From Bradyrhizobium symbiodeficiens (GTDB taxonomy: Bacteria; Pseudomonadota; Alphaproteobacteria; Rhizobiales; Xanthobacteraceae), in contig NZ_CP029427.2 in the NCBI RefSeq assembly GCF_002266465.3, positions 4,466,501 to 4,530,500 on the forward strand: a stretch of DNA of 64,000 bases, given 5' to 3'. The notes under the pieces were generated by a model. The model had not been told where the DNA came from. It searched no databases and saw only the letters and a list, made by a program, of their open reading frames with translations. Positions 42,510-50,547 of the stretch are shown here, piece after piece. The translations under genes were made by a program, and so were the position numbers. Positions within the stretch are counted from its first letter, which is position 1; each line of letters opens with the position of its first letter.

Positions 42510-43912
42510 CCGCCCAGCGTGACGTTGATCTGCTGGCCGCCGCGCACCAGCGTGATGCGCCAGATCCGGGGGCGCTCGCCGGCGGCCTTTTCGAGGTCGC
42601 CGGTCTTGCCGATCTTCTGGTTGTTGACGGCCAGGATGATGTCGCCCTTCTGGAAGCCGACATTCGCGGCTGCGCTGTCGCCGCCGAGATCGGTGATCAC
42701 GACGCCTTCGGTGTCGGCGTCCAGATGCAGCTCGTCGGCGACCGCGGGCGTGATGGTCGAGACCTTGGCGCCCTGGAACGGCGATCGCGCGGTGACGACC
42801 AGTTCGTTGCGGCCCACATCGGGCGCGGTCTCCAGCGCGATCGTCAGCTTGAGCGGTTTGCCGCCGCGCTGCACGTCGATCTGCGCAGTGCCGCCGATCG
42901 GACGGGTGGCAAAGCGATAGTCGAAGGCGTTGGGATCGTCGACAGTCTGGTTGTCGATCCCGGTGATCAGGTCTGAGGATTTCAGGCCCGCCTTGGCCGC
43001 AGGTCCGTTCGGCAGCACGCTCGCGACGAGCGCGCCGGACGGCGAGCGCAGGCCGAGACTCTCGGCGATCTCGGGCGTCACCGCCTGCAATTTTGCCCCG
43101 AGCCAGGGACGCTTCACCGCCTTGCCGCCGCTCTTGGCGGAGGCGACGACGACACGCACCATGTTGGATGGAATCGCAAAGCCGATGCCTTGCGAGCCGC
43201 CGGAGCGCGAATAGATCGCGGTGTTGATGCCGGCGAGCCGTCCGTTCATGTCGACCAGCGCACCGCCGGAATTGCCGGGATTGATGGCCGCATCGGTCTG
43301 GATGAAGAACTGGTAGTCGGTGATGCCGACCTGCGTGCGCGCTAGCGCCGATATGATGCCGTGGGTCACGGTCTGGCCGACGCCGAAGGGATTGCCGATC
43401 GCCAGCACGACGTCACCGACCAGCAGCTCATCCGAATTGGTGAACTCGAGCGCAGGAAACTTCTCCTTGGTGTCCTTCAGACGCAGGACCGCAAGATCGC
43501 TGCGGGAATCTTTCAGCACGATCTCGGCCTCGAACTCGCGCTTGTCCGACAGCGATACCTTCACTTGGTCGGCGCCTTCGATGACATGGACGTTGGTGAC
43601 GACGAGACCGGACGCGTCGACGATCACGCCCGAGCCGAGCGAACGCTGCACCTGCTCCTGCTGCTGGCCCGGCACGCCGAAGAAGCGGCGGAAGATCGGA
43701 TCGTCCAGCAGCGGGTTGCGGTTCTGCACCACCTTGGCGGCATAGACGTTGACCACGGCCGGCTGCACCCGCTGCACGATCGGCGCATAGGACAGCCGCA
43801 GCTCGGCCGGCGACGACGGGACCCGACGGTCCTGCGCCGCAGCCGGGTTGAAGTGGGCCGAAAAGGCTATGCACAATGCCGTCACGACGGCAGTCCGGAT
43901 CGATCGAAACAT
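42506..43912 (-). CDS. DegP/HtrA-type serine protease
   Basis: A 468-residue periplasmic protease. A signal peptide (residues 1-26) precedes a trypsin-like domain with the triad His (VVTNVHVIEGADQ), Asp (DSRSDLAVLRL) and Ser (DAAINPGNSGGALVD). Two PDZ domains follow: PWLGAKLQAVTPEIAESLGL, then GVVITDLGGDSAAANVGFQK. Do-type members degrade or refold damaged envelope proteins. GAGGTAGGA precedes the ATG at 43912. It heads the run degP-rarA-rluA-type on the minus strand. An upstream frame to 44251 lacks any protease character and is left out. Confidence 0.93.
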   Translation of the reverse strand: MFRSIRTAVVTALCIAFSAHFNPAAAQDRRVPSSPAELRLSYAPIVQRVQPAVVNVYAAKVVQNRNPLLDDPIFRRFFGVPGQQQEQVQRSLGSGVIVDASGLVVTNVHVIEGADQVKVSLSDKREFEAEIVLKDSRSDLAVLRLKDTKEKFPALEFTNSDELLVGDVVLAIGNPFGVGQTVTHGIISALARTQVGITDYQFFIQTDAAINPGNSGGALVDMNGRLAGINTAIYSRSGGSQGIGFAIPSNMVRVVVASAKSGGKAVKRPWLGAKLQAVTPEIAESLGLRSPSGALVASVLPNGPAAKAGLKSSDLITGIDNQTVDDPNAFDYRFATRPIGGTAQIDVQRGGKPLKLTIALETAPDVGRNELVVTARSPFQGAKVSTITPAVADELHLDADTEGVVITDLGGDSAAANVGFQKGDIILAVNNQKIGKTGDLEKAAGERPRIWRITLVRGGQQINVTLGG

Positions 43913-44225
43913 TCCTACCTCTTGGAAAAGACGCCGGAATATAGGCGCGTTCGCCCCCCAATAGAAGGGCGCCGGGCTGCAATATTCGGCCCATACCCGG
44001 TGTGTCCGGCCTGCAAGCCTCCGTGCGAATTCGCAATCCTCCTGTCGCGACAGATTGGCATGAAGCGCATCATCCAGCATTCTACCTGATGGTGGATTCG
44101 GTTGCGGCGAATTTGCACCAGTGGGAACCAAACAACCGGAGCGCAGCGTCGCGGGGCAGTCATCGATCGCACCTAGGCTCTCCCGTTGCGACTTGGGGAA
44201 GTTCGTCAAACGATGGAGGCGTGAC

Positions 44226-45827
44226 GTGAGCAGGACAAGAATTGCAGCCACGGCGATTGGTCTCGCCGGCGCGCTGGCGGCCTCGCAGGCCCAGGCTCAA
44301 TCGGCAAACAGCAGCGAGCAGGAGATCGCACTGCTGAAGCAGCAGTTGAGGATGCTGGAGCAAAAGCTCGACAAGCTCCAGAGCCAGACCGCGGCGAACA
44401 CGGCTGCCACCGCGAAGGCCAGAGTGGAAGCAAAGGCCGAAGCGCGCTCGGAGGCGAAGGCGGTCGTCGCCAACGCCAACGCGGCCATCCCGCTCAAGGG
44501 ACCGGCACCCGCGTCCGGCGTCGTCCTGACCATGCCGAACAACCGGCCGACCATCTGCACCGCCGATCAGGCAAACTGCGTCGCGATCACCGGCCGCCTG
44601 CACTACGACGTCGGCGGCTATGACTATCGACCCAACACGGCGGCCACCGTACCGCAAAAGCTCGACAGCGGACAGAACGTCCGCCGCGCGCGCATAGGCG
44701 TTGCCGGCAAGTTCTTCAACGACTGGAATTTCGCGCTGATCTACGATTTCGGCGGCACGTCCGACGGCTTTGGCGGCGCGGCGCCGGGCTCACTGCCGGG
44801 CGGCGGCGTCTCCGGCGTCGAGAATGCCTACATCAGCTACACCGGCCTGAAGCCGTTCGGCGGCAAGATGGCGGTCGAAGCCGGCATCATGGACCTGCCC
44901 TACACGCTCGATGAAGCCACCAGCTCGAACGACATCATGTTCATGGAGCGCGCCTCGGCCGGCATCGTCGCGACCAATATCGCCGCCGGCGATTTCCGCT
45001 CCGCGGCCGGTACGCGCTGGTACAACGACCAGCTCTGGATCGGCGGCTATGTCACGGGGCCGTCGACTGGCGCGATCCACTCGGCTTCGAGCGCGGCGCC
45101 GGCGGGCACCAGCGAGCAATATGGCGCCGTGGCGCGTATTGCCGGCAACCCGATCAGCGGAAAGGACTATTCGGTGCATATCGGCGCCGATGCGCAATGG
45201 CTGATCCAGCCGCCGCGCAATCTGATCGCCAACACGCAGACGGTCACGCTCAGCGACCGGCCGGAATTGCGTCTCGACCCGACCACGCTGATCTCGACCG
45301 GCGCGATCGCCAATGCCTCGGGCGCGCAGGTCTACAGCGTCGAAGCCGCCGCGACCTACGGACCGCTGATCCTCCAGGGCGAGTACTTCTGGTACAATAT
45401 CGATCGCACTGCCAACACGGGCCTCGCGCCGATCGGCGCACCCAGCCTGAAATTCCAGGGCGGTTATGCGCAGGCGGGCTACGTGCTGACGGGCGAAGGC
45501 CGGAGCTACAATGCGGCGAACGCGGCCTACAACGGCGTCAAGCCGGCGCACCCGTTCTCGCTCGACGGCGGCGGCTGGGGCGCCTGGGAAATCGCGGGGC
45601 GCTTCTCGACGATCGACCTCAACAACCAGCTGGGAACGGCGACCGGGATCGCCGGCGGGCGGCAGACCGTCTACACGGCGGCGCTGAACTGGTACGTCAA
45701 CGGCAACGTCCGCTTCATGCTCGACTATCTGCACGGCACGGTGTCGCGGCAGGCTTCGCCGGTCTCGACCGCCGATGTCGGCTCGAAGTTCGACGCGGTC
45801 GCGATGCGCACGCAGTTCGCGTTCTAA
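44226..45827 (+). CDS. OprP/OprO-type porin
   Basis: A 533-residue outer-membrane protein. A signal peptide (about residues 1-24, ending AQAQS) is followed by a coiled-coil segment (about 30-85, IALLKQQLRMLEQKLDKLQS) that may trimerise or reach the peptidoglycan. A ~400-residue beta-barrel comes next, with VRRARIGVAGKFFNDWNFAL and TGLKPFGGKMAVEAGIMDLP, and ends in MRTQFAF with the terminal aromatic needed for Bam assembly. Phosphate-selective porin (OprP/O) family by motif order; the true substrate is unread. It uses a GTG start with ATGGAGGC before it. The 313 bases to the divergent degP gene hold both promoters but no gene that I see. Confidence 0.88.
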   Translation: MSRTRIAATAIGLAGALAASQAQAQSANSSEQEIALLKQQLRMLEQKLDKLQSQTAANTAATAKARVEAKAEARSEAKAVVANANAAIPLKGPAPASGVVLTMPNNRPTICTADQANCVAITGRLHYDVGGYDYRPNTAATVPQKLDSGQNVRRARIGVAGKFFNDWNFALIYDFGGTSDGFGGAAPGSLPGGGVSGVENAYISYTGLKPFGGKMAVEAGIMDLPYTLDEATSSNDIMFMERASAGIVATNIAAGDFRSAAGTRWYNDQLWIGGYVTGPSTGAIHSASSAAPAGTSEQYGAVARIAGNPISGKDYSVHIGADAQWLIQPPRNLIANTQTVTLSDRPELRLDPTTLISTGAIANASGAQVYSVEAAATYGPLILQGEYFWYNIDRTANTGLAPIGAPSLKFQGGYAQAGYVLTGEGRSYNAANAAYNGVKPAHPFSLDGGGWGAWEIAGRFSTIDLNNQLGTATGIAGGRQTVYTAALNWYVNGNVRFMLDYLHGTVSRQASPVSTADVGSKFDAVAMRTQFAF

Positions 45828-45833
45828 CATCTC

Positions 45834-45873
45834 CCGTCATCCCGGGCGCGCGCAGCGCGAGCCCGGGACCATG
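45834..45873. repeat. Short palindrome related to family B
   Basis: CGTCATCCCGGGC, GCGCGCAGCGC and GAGCCCGGGACCATG make a compact inverted repeat between the porin stop and the convergent HxlR gene. It is a shorter member of the CGTCAT...CCCGGG class and may act as a bidirectional terminator. Confidence 0.55.
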
Positions 45874-45879
45874 CTGGAA

Positions 45880-46257
45880 TTACGCAGCCCGCTTCGGCTT
45901 CCTCACCACCACCGGCGGCGGCGCGCAGGAGAGCCGCTGCTGGTGGCTCTCGCCCCAGGCTTTCAGGATGTCGATGACCGGCCGCAGGCTTTCGCCGAGT
46001 TCGGAGAGACAATATTCCACGCGCGGCGGCACCTCGGCATAGACCTTGCGGATGACAAGCTTGTCCTCCTCCAGCGCGCGAAGCTGCTTGGTCAGCATGC
46101 GCTGGGTGATGCCGGGCATCCGGCGGCGCAGTTCGCCGAAGCGCTGGGTGCCGCTCTGCAGGTGATAGAGGATCACGCCCTTCCATTTGCCGTCGATCAG
46201 ATCCAGCGTCGCCTCGACCGAGCAGCCCGGGCGCCGGGCAAAATCGCGCCGTTTCAT
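45880..46257 (-). CDS. HxlR-family transcriptional regulator
   Basis: A 125-residue winged-helix regulator: MKRRDFARRPGCSVEATLDL, DGKWKGVILYHLQSGTQRFG and RMPGITQRMLTKQLRALEED, with an early Cys in PGCSVE as in redox-sensing HxlR proteins (QorR/YodB). It is divergent from a quinone-oxidoreductase-like gene, which fits control of that gene by electrophiles. I chose the ATG at 46257, preceded by GGAAAAACGC, over a TTG upstream that would extend into the operator. Confidence 0.87.
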   Translation of the reverse strand: MKRRDFARRPGCSVEATLDLIDGKWKGVILYHLQSGTQRFGELRRRMPGITQRMLTKQLRALEEDKLVIRKVYAEVPPRVEYCLSELGESLRPVIDILKAWGESHQQRLSCAPPPVVVRKPKRAA

Positions 46258-46268
46258 GCGTTTTTCCA

Positions 46269-46292
46269 ATAGTATCCAAACAGGGACTATAT
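46269..46292. promoter_or_regulatory. Candidate HxlR operator
   Basis: ATAGTATCC and GGACTATAT flank AAACAG as an imperfect inverted repeat (six of nine pairs) just upstream of the HxlR start and in the divergent promoter region. The position suits control of both genes. The call rests on position and symmetry alone. Confidence 0.35.
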
Positions 46293-46390
46293 CCCCGAAT
46301 TTACAGTACTTGCCAAATCGGAGCTAGCGCGACAGTTAGCAGGCCAAGCGGGCTCATGCCAAGCTGCGCGCCATCTGATGGAGACAAGCC

Positions 46391-47404
46391 ATGAAAGCCG
46401 TCGGCTACAAGAAATCGCTTCCGATCGAGGACGCGGATTCGCTGATCGATTTCGAGACCGCAAAACCCGAGCCCAAGGGACGCGACATTCGCGTCGCCGT
46501 GAAGGCGATTTCGGCCAATCCGGTCGATTACAAGGTGCGCAAGCGCGCAGCGCCGCCCGAGGGCGAGACCAAGATCCTGGGCTACGACGCGGCTGGCGTT
46601 GTCGATGCCGTCGGACCCGAGGTCACGCTGTTCGAGCCGGGCGATGAAGTGTTCTACGCAGGCTCGATCCTGCGCCAAGGCACCAATGCCGAATTCCACC
46701 TGGTCGACGAACGCATCACAGGCCTCAAGCCGAAGTCGCTCTCGTTTGCCCAGGCAGCTGCCCTTCCCCTCACCTCCATCACCGCCTGGGAATTGCTGTT
46801 CGATCGGCTCGGCGCGGTGCCCGGCAAGAGCGTCGATCCGCGGACGCTGCTGATCACGGGCGGCGCCGGCGGCGTCGGCTCGATCCTGATCCAGCTCGCC
46901 CGCCGCCTCACCGGTCTCACGGTGGTCGCGACCGCGACGCGGCCGGAATCGCAGAAATGGTGTCTCGATCTCGGCGCGCATGCGGTGATCGATCATGGCA
47001 AGCCGATGAAGGAGCAGATCGAAAAATTGAAGCTGCCGCCGGTCGCGCTGGTGGCGAGCCTCACCTTCACCGACCAGCACTACAAGGCGATCGCCGAGTT
47101 GATGGCGCCGCAGGGCCGGTTCGGCCTGATCGACGATCCCCCGGAGTTCAACATGAGCACGTTCAAGGGCAAGGCGATCTCGGTCCACTGGGAATCGATG
47201 TTCACGCGCTCCTCGTTCCAGACGGCGGACATGATCGCGCAGCATCATCTGCTGAACGACGTCGCCGACCTCATCGACAAGGGCGTGTTGCGCACCACGC
47301 TCGACCAGACTTTCGGCACGATCAACGCCGCCAACCTCAAGCGCGCGCATGCGCTGCTCGAGAGCGGCAAGTCGCGCGGCAAGATCGTGCTGGAGGGGTG
47401 GTAG
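46391..47404 (+). CDS. Quinone oxidoreductase/zinc-type alcohol dehydrogenase-like protein
   Basis: A 337-residue medium-chain dehydrogenase/reductase. The N-terminal GroES-like fold opens with MKAVGYKKSLPIED and has SANPVDYKVRKRAAPPEGET with GYDAAGVVDAVGPEVTLFEP. The cofactor part is TLLITGGAGGVGSILIQLAR. It lacks the zinc-ligand Cys cluster, so it is a QOR-like NAD(P)H:quinone or enone reductase rather than a true zinc alcohol dehydrogenase. TGGAGACAAGCC precedes the ATG. Divergent from the HxlR regulator. Confidence 0.87.
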   Translation: MKAVGYKKSLPIEDADSLIDFETAKPEPKGRDIRVAVKAISANPVDYKVRKRAAPPEGETKILGYDAAGVVDAVGPEVTLFEPGDEVFYAGSILRQGTNAEFHLVDERITGLKPKSLSFAQAAALPLTSITAWELLFDRLGAVPGKSVDPRTLLITGGAGGVGSILIQLARRLTGLTVVATATRPESQKWCLDLGAHAVIDHGKPMKEQIEKLKLPPVALVASLTFTDQHYKAIAELMAPQGRFGLIDDPPEFNMSTFKGKAISVHWESMFTRSSFQTADMIAQHHLLNDVADLIDKGVLRTTLDQTFGTINAANLKRAHALLESGKSRGKIVLEGW

Positions 47405-47407
47405 GCG

Positions 47408-48736
47408 TCAGTTCGAAGCGGGCGGCGCCTTCGCATCCTGCGGATGCGTCGCACGTTCGACAAAGCCTTTTGCCAGCGCGTGATAGATGCCCTCCTCGCA
47501 GATCATTCGCGAGGTCACGTGCGCGATCAGCGCGGCCGCCATCAATGGCACGACCATGCCGTGATTGTCCGTCATCTCGGTCACGATCACGAACGCCGTG
47601 ATCGGCGCCTGAACCACGCCGGCGAAGTACGAGACCATGCCGAGCAGCATGATCGCGCCGAGCGGCGCATCGTGGAAGAACGAGGCGATGTTGCTGCCGA
47701 TGCCGGCACCGACGGCAAGCGACGGCGCGAAAATACCGCCGGGTATGCCGCTGATCGCGGCAAAGGCCGTCGCCAGCAGCTTGAGCACGCCGAAATCCTG
47801 CGGCAGCGGCGAGCCGTGCTCCAGCGCCGTCTTCACCTGGTCATAGCCGGTGCCATAGATCGTATCGCCGGATACCAGGCCGCAGATCGCGACGGCCAGT
47901 CCACATGCGAATGCAAACCAGAGTGGATGCCCCTTGATCGCGCGTCCGAGCGAATTCTTGCCCCCCCGCGCCATCGTGATGACGATGCGGCTGAACAGGC
48001 CGCCCGCCAGACCGCCGGCCACACCACAGAGCGGAACGGCCAGCCAGTCCGGGCCACGCGCCAGCGACATCGCGCTGCTGCCGAAATAGGCGTAATTGCC
48101 CGCCAGCGCCAGCGAGGTCAGGCCAGCCGCGATCACGGCCGCAATGATGAGGCTGGACGTGCGGGTCTCGAAGGCGCGGCTCATCTCCTCGATGCCGAAG
48201 ACGATTCCGGCCAGCGGCGTATTGAAGGCTGCAGCGACGCCTGCGGCGGCGCCGGCCAGAATCAAGCCGGGCTGGCGGCGCGGCGAGACGCGGCCGAGCG
48301 CGAACATGATGGATGCCCCCACCTGCACTGTCGGACCTTCCCGGCCAACGGAGCCGCCGCACAACAGACCGAACAGAGTGAGGATCACCTTTCCGATCGC
48401 GATCCGCATCGAGACCAGGCTCTCTCGCGCGCGCTGATCGGTCAGATGCCGTGCGGCGATGGCTTGCGGAATTCCGCTGCCCTGCGCGTTCGGGAATAGA
48501 CGAATGGTCAGATAGGCCGAGAGCACGAAGCCGAGTGGCGTCACCGCCAGCACGGCATAGCGGGACTTCGCGAGCAGCAGCCCGAAGGCATGCTGGGCGA
48601 GATCGGCGAGCTGTGCCAGCGCCACCGCTATGGCACCGACACAGATCCCGCCGAGCAGGAAGATCGCCTGCCGCTGCCATCGCGCCGACGTCAGCTTGAA
48701 GAGGCGTTTATGGCGGGTCGACAGGGGCCAGAGCAT
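47408..48736 (-). CDS. ClC-family chloride transporter
   Basis: A 442-residue membrane protein with about 11 hydrophobic helices. The three selectivity motifs are present: AQGSGIPQA, GREGPTVQVGAS and GGIFAPSLAVGAGIG. The external gate Glu (in GREGP) and the inner proton Glu (in FGIEEMSRAF) are both kept, which suggests a chloride/proton antiporter like ClC-ec1 rather than a channel. No CBS domain follows. I use the ATG at 48736; longer frames are not membrane-like. Confidence 0.92.
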   Translation of the reverse strand: MLWPLSTRHKRLFKLTSARWQRQAIFLLGGICVGAIAVALAQLADLAQHAFGLLLAKSRYAVLAVTPLGFVLSAYLTIRLFPNAQGSGIPQAIAARHLTDQRARESLVSMRIAIGKVILTLFGLLCGGSVGREGPTVQVGASIMFALGRVSPRRQPGLILAGAAAGVAAAFNTPLAGIVFGIEEMSRAFETRTSSLIIAAVIAAGLTSLALAGNYAYFGSSAMSLARGPDWLAVPLCGVAGGLAGGLFSRIVITMARGGKNSLGRAIKGHPLWFAFACGLAVAICGLVSGDTIYGTGYDQVKTALEHGSPLPQDFGVLKLLATAFAAISGIPGGIFAPSLAVGAGIGSNIASFFHDAPLGAIMLLGMVSYFAGVVQAPITAFVIVTEMTDNHGMVVPLMAAALIAHVTSRMICEEGIYHALAKGFVERATHPQDAKAPPASN

Positions 48737-48846
48737 GAGAGCTGATCTTAGCCGACTGCGCGCCGAACGGAACCCACGGGCCCGCAAACCAGCTAGACTG
48801 GAACAACGCTTCGACAACCAGCAGCAGCCGCCGCAGCAGCGCCGCC

Positions 48847-49635
48847 TCAGGCGATCGTATTGACGATGCCGCCCTCGGCACGCAGCGCCGCACCGTTGGT
48901 CGCGGACGCCTGCTTCGAGGCGACATAGACCACCATGTTGGCGATCTCGTCGACGCTGGCGAAGCGTTGCAGCAGCGAGCTCGGGCGATGCTGCTCGACG
49001 AAATTGGCGGCGGCCTCATCGACCGACTGCCCGTTCTGCTTGGCAAGATCCTTCACGAAGGTCTCGACGCCCTCCGACATCGTCGGTCCCGGCAGCACGG
49101 AATTGACGGTAACAGCCGTGCCGCGAGTGAGCTGCGCCAGGCCGCGCGCGACTGAGAGCTGGGCTGTCTTGCTCATTCCGTAGTGGATCATCTCGACGGG
49201 AATATTGAGCCCGGACTCCGAAGAGATGAAGACGATGCGGCCCCAGTTGCGCTTGAGCATGCCCTTCATGTAGGCCCGCGACAGCCGCACGCCGCTCATC
49301 ACGTTGACCTCGAAGAAGCGGCTCCAGTCCTCGTCCGGGATGTCGAAGAAATCCTTGGGCTCGAAGATGCCGGCGTTGTTGATGAGGATGTCGACCTCAG
49401 GCAGCGCCGCAACCAGCGCCTTGCAGCCTGCGGCAGTCGAGACGTCGGCAGCGATTCCGCGCACCTTCGTGCCCGTCCCTTCCAGCTTGCGCACCGCGGC
49501 ATCGACCTTGTCCTGGCCCCGGCCGTTGATCACGACACTGGCGCCCGAGCCGGCGAGGCCTTTGGCGATGGCGTGACCGATGCCGGCAGTCGAGCCAGTC
49601 ACGAGGGCGGTCTTTCCGGAAAGGTCGATGTTCAT
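48847..49635 (-). CDS. SDR-family oxidoreductase
   Basis: A 262-residue classical SDR. TALVTGSTAGIGHAIAKGLA is the Rossmann motif, INNAGIFEPKDFFDI follows, the Ser is in VFISSESGLN, and the Tyr/Lys pair is in MIHYGMSKTAQ. Substrate unknown. The ATG at 49635 is the first of the homologous region. No close partner gene is recognised. Confidence 0.88.
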   Translation of the reverse strand: MNIDLSGKTALVTGSTAGIGHAIAKGLAGSGASVVINGRGQDKVDAAVRKLEGTGTKVRGIAADVSTAAGCKALVAALPEVDILINNAGIFEPKDFFDIPDEDWSRFFEVNVMSGVRLSRAYMKGMLKRNWGRIVFISSESGLNIPVEMIHYGMSKTAQLSVARGLAQLTRGTAVTVNSVLPGPTMSEGVETFVKDLAKQNGQSVDEAAANFVEQHRPSSLLQRFASVDEIANMVVYVASKQASATNGAALRAEGGIVNTIA

Positions 49636-49732
49636 GCGCGGGCTCCTTTGATGTTCACCGAGATATCGTGCGCTGCGAAAGCAGCTTCAATCGTCCCTCA
49701 CCGACGCGTGAGGATCGGCCGCCGCAACAGCA

Positions 49733-49770
49733 GTGGGTACAGGTCGGCAAGGCGTAGCGTGCCCACCCTG
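49733..49770. repeat. Decayed family E repeat
   Basis: GTGGGTACAGGTCGGCAAGGCGTAGCGTGCCCACC resembles one arm set of the 26303-26392 element (GTGGGCA...AGCGTGCCCAC). It is shortened and lies at the end of the cytochrome-like remnant, as if inserted there. Confidence 0.45.
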
Positions 49771-49904
49771 TCGACGCGGGATGCTGGCACGACCTTGTAC
49801 CCGTCGCATCCGATGCCTTGCGCAATCGCACGTTTGATTTGCTGATCGCTCCACGCGCTGAGGCCGGCCACCGAATCGAGGTGGCTTTCAGGGCGATGGG
49901 CCAT
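49761..49904 (-). pseudogene. Possible cytochrome c gene remnant
   Basis: Read on the minus strand the segment gives HLDSVAGLSAWSDQQIKRAI followed by AQGIGCDGYK. This is like the GLxxWSDxQIKRAIxxGIxxDG stretch of dehydrogenase cytochrome c domains that follows a CxxCH site. No CxxCH is present and the frame ends inside the family E-like repeat (49733-49770), so it looks like the remainder of a broken gene. The gap 49636-49982 also holds the superoperon terminator. Confidence 0.4.
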
Positions 49905-49926
49905 GGTCAGAAGACAATGGCAGCGC

Positions 49927-49958
49927 AATAAAAAAAGCGGCGCCCGGAGGCGCCGCTC
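49927..49958 (-). terminator. Terminator of the ribosomal superoperon
   Basis: On the minus strand GCGGCGCC and GGCGCCGC pair around TCCG and the hairpin is followed by TTTTTTTATTG. It lies about 25 bases past the rplQ stop. This is the strongest classical intrinsic terminator in the window and closes the S10-spc-alpha transcript. Confidence 0.85.
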
Positions 49959-49982
49959 TTCGAAAACCAAATACCGATCGGC

Positions 49983-50399
49983 TTACGCCGCCTCGGCTTC
50001 CTTTTCCTGCACCGGACCGGAATCCTGGCCCTTGGCGTCGACGTCGCGATCGACGAACTCGATCACGGCCATCGGGGCGTTGTCGCCGTAGCGGAAGCCG
50101 GCCTTGATGATGCGGGTGTAGCCGCCCTGACGGTCCTTGTAGCGAGCCGCCAGCACGTCGAACAGTTTCCTGACCTGGTCCTTGTCGCGCATCTCGGAGA
50201 TCGCCTGGCGGCGCATCGCCAGCCCGCCCTTCTTGCCGAGGGTGACGAGCTTCTCGACGATCGGACGCAATTCCTTCGCCTTCGGCAGCGTGGTGACGAT
50301 CTGCTCGTGCTTGATCAGCGCAGCGCACATGTTGGCGAACATCGCGCGGCGATGCTCGGCCGTGCGATTGAGCTTCCGATGAACCTTGCCGTGACGCAT
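49983..50399 (-). CDS. rplQ: 50S ribosomal protein L17
   Basis: A 138-residue L17: MRHGKVHRKLNRTAEHRRAM at the start, then HEQIVTTLPKAKELRPIVEK and RYKDRQGGYTRIIKAGFRYG. The C-terminal ~20 residues are an acidic extension. It is the last gene of the superoperon, 145 bases from rpoA across a family F repeat. Confidence 0.97.
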   Translation of the reverse strand: MRHGKVHRKLNRTAEHRRAMFANMCAALIKHEQIVTTLPKAKELRPIVEKLVTLGKKGGLAMRRQAISEMRDKDQVRKLFDVLAARYKDRQGGYTRIIKAGFRYGDNAPMAVIEFVDRDVDAKGQDSGPVQEKEAEAA

Positions 50400-50484
50400 G
50401 TGACTATTCCTTACGTAAAAACTGCCGCGACGGTTCGTCGGACATGTTGCTCAGGTGGGCTGCCTGCGTTCGCCCGTAGTACGC

Positions 50485-50547
50485 GAGTGATGAGTAGCGA
50501 ATGGCGAATAGTCGTCTATTCGCCACCCCCTACTCGCCATTCGCTCA
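50485..50547. repeat. Family F repeat overlapping the rpoA stop
   Basis: GAGTGATGAGTAGCGAATGG, CGAATAGTCGTCTATTCGCC and CTACTCGCCATTCGCTCA make nested inverted repeats. The final TCA (50545-50547) is the rpoA stop codon on the minus strand, so the element supplies it. The same core occurs at 23370-23410. The whole gap between rpoA and rplQ is otherwise empty. Confidence 0.7.

Noticed and set aside
43913..44251. Longer start for the DegP-type protease
   Set aside because: The added residues lack a signal peptide and conservation, while GAGGTAGGA and a clean signal peptide mark 43912.
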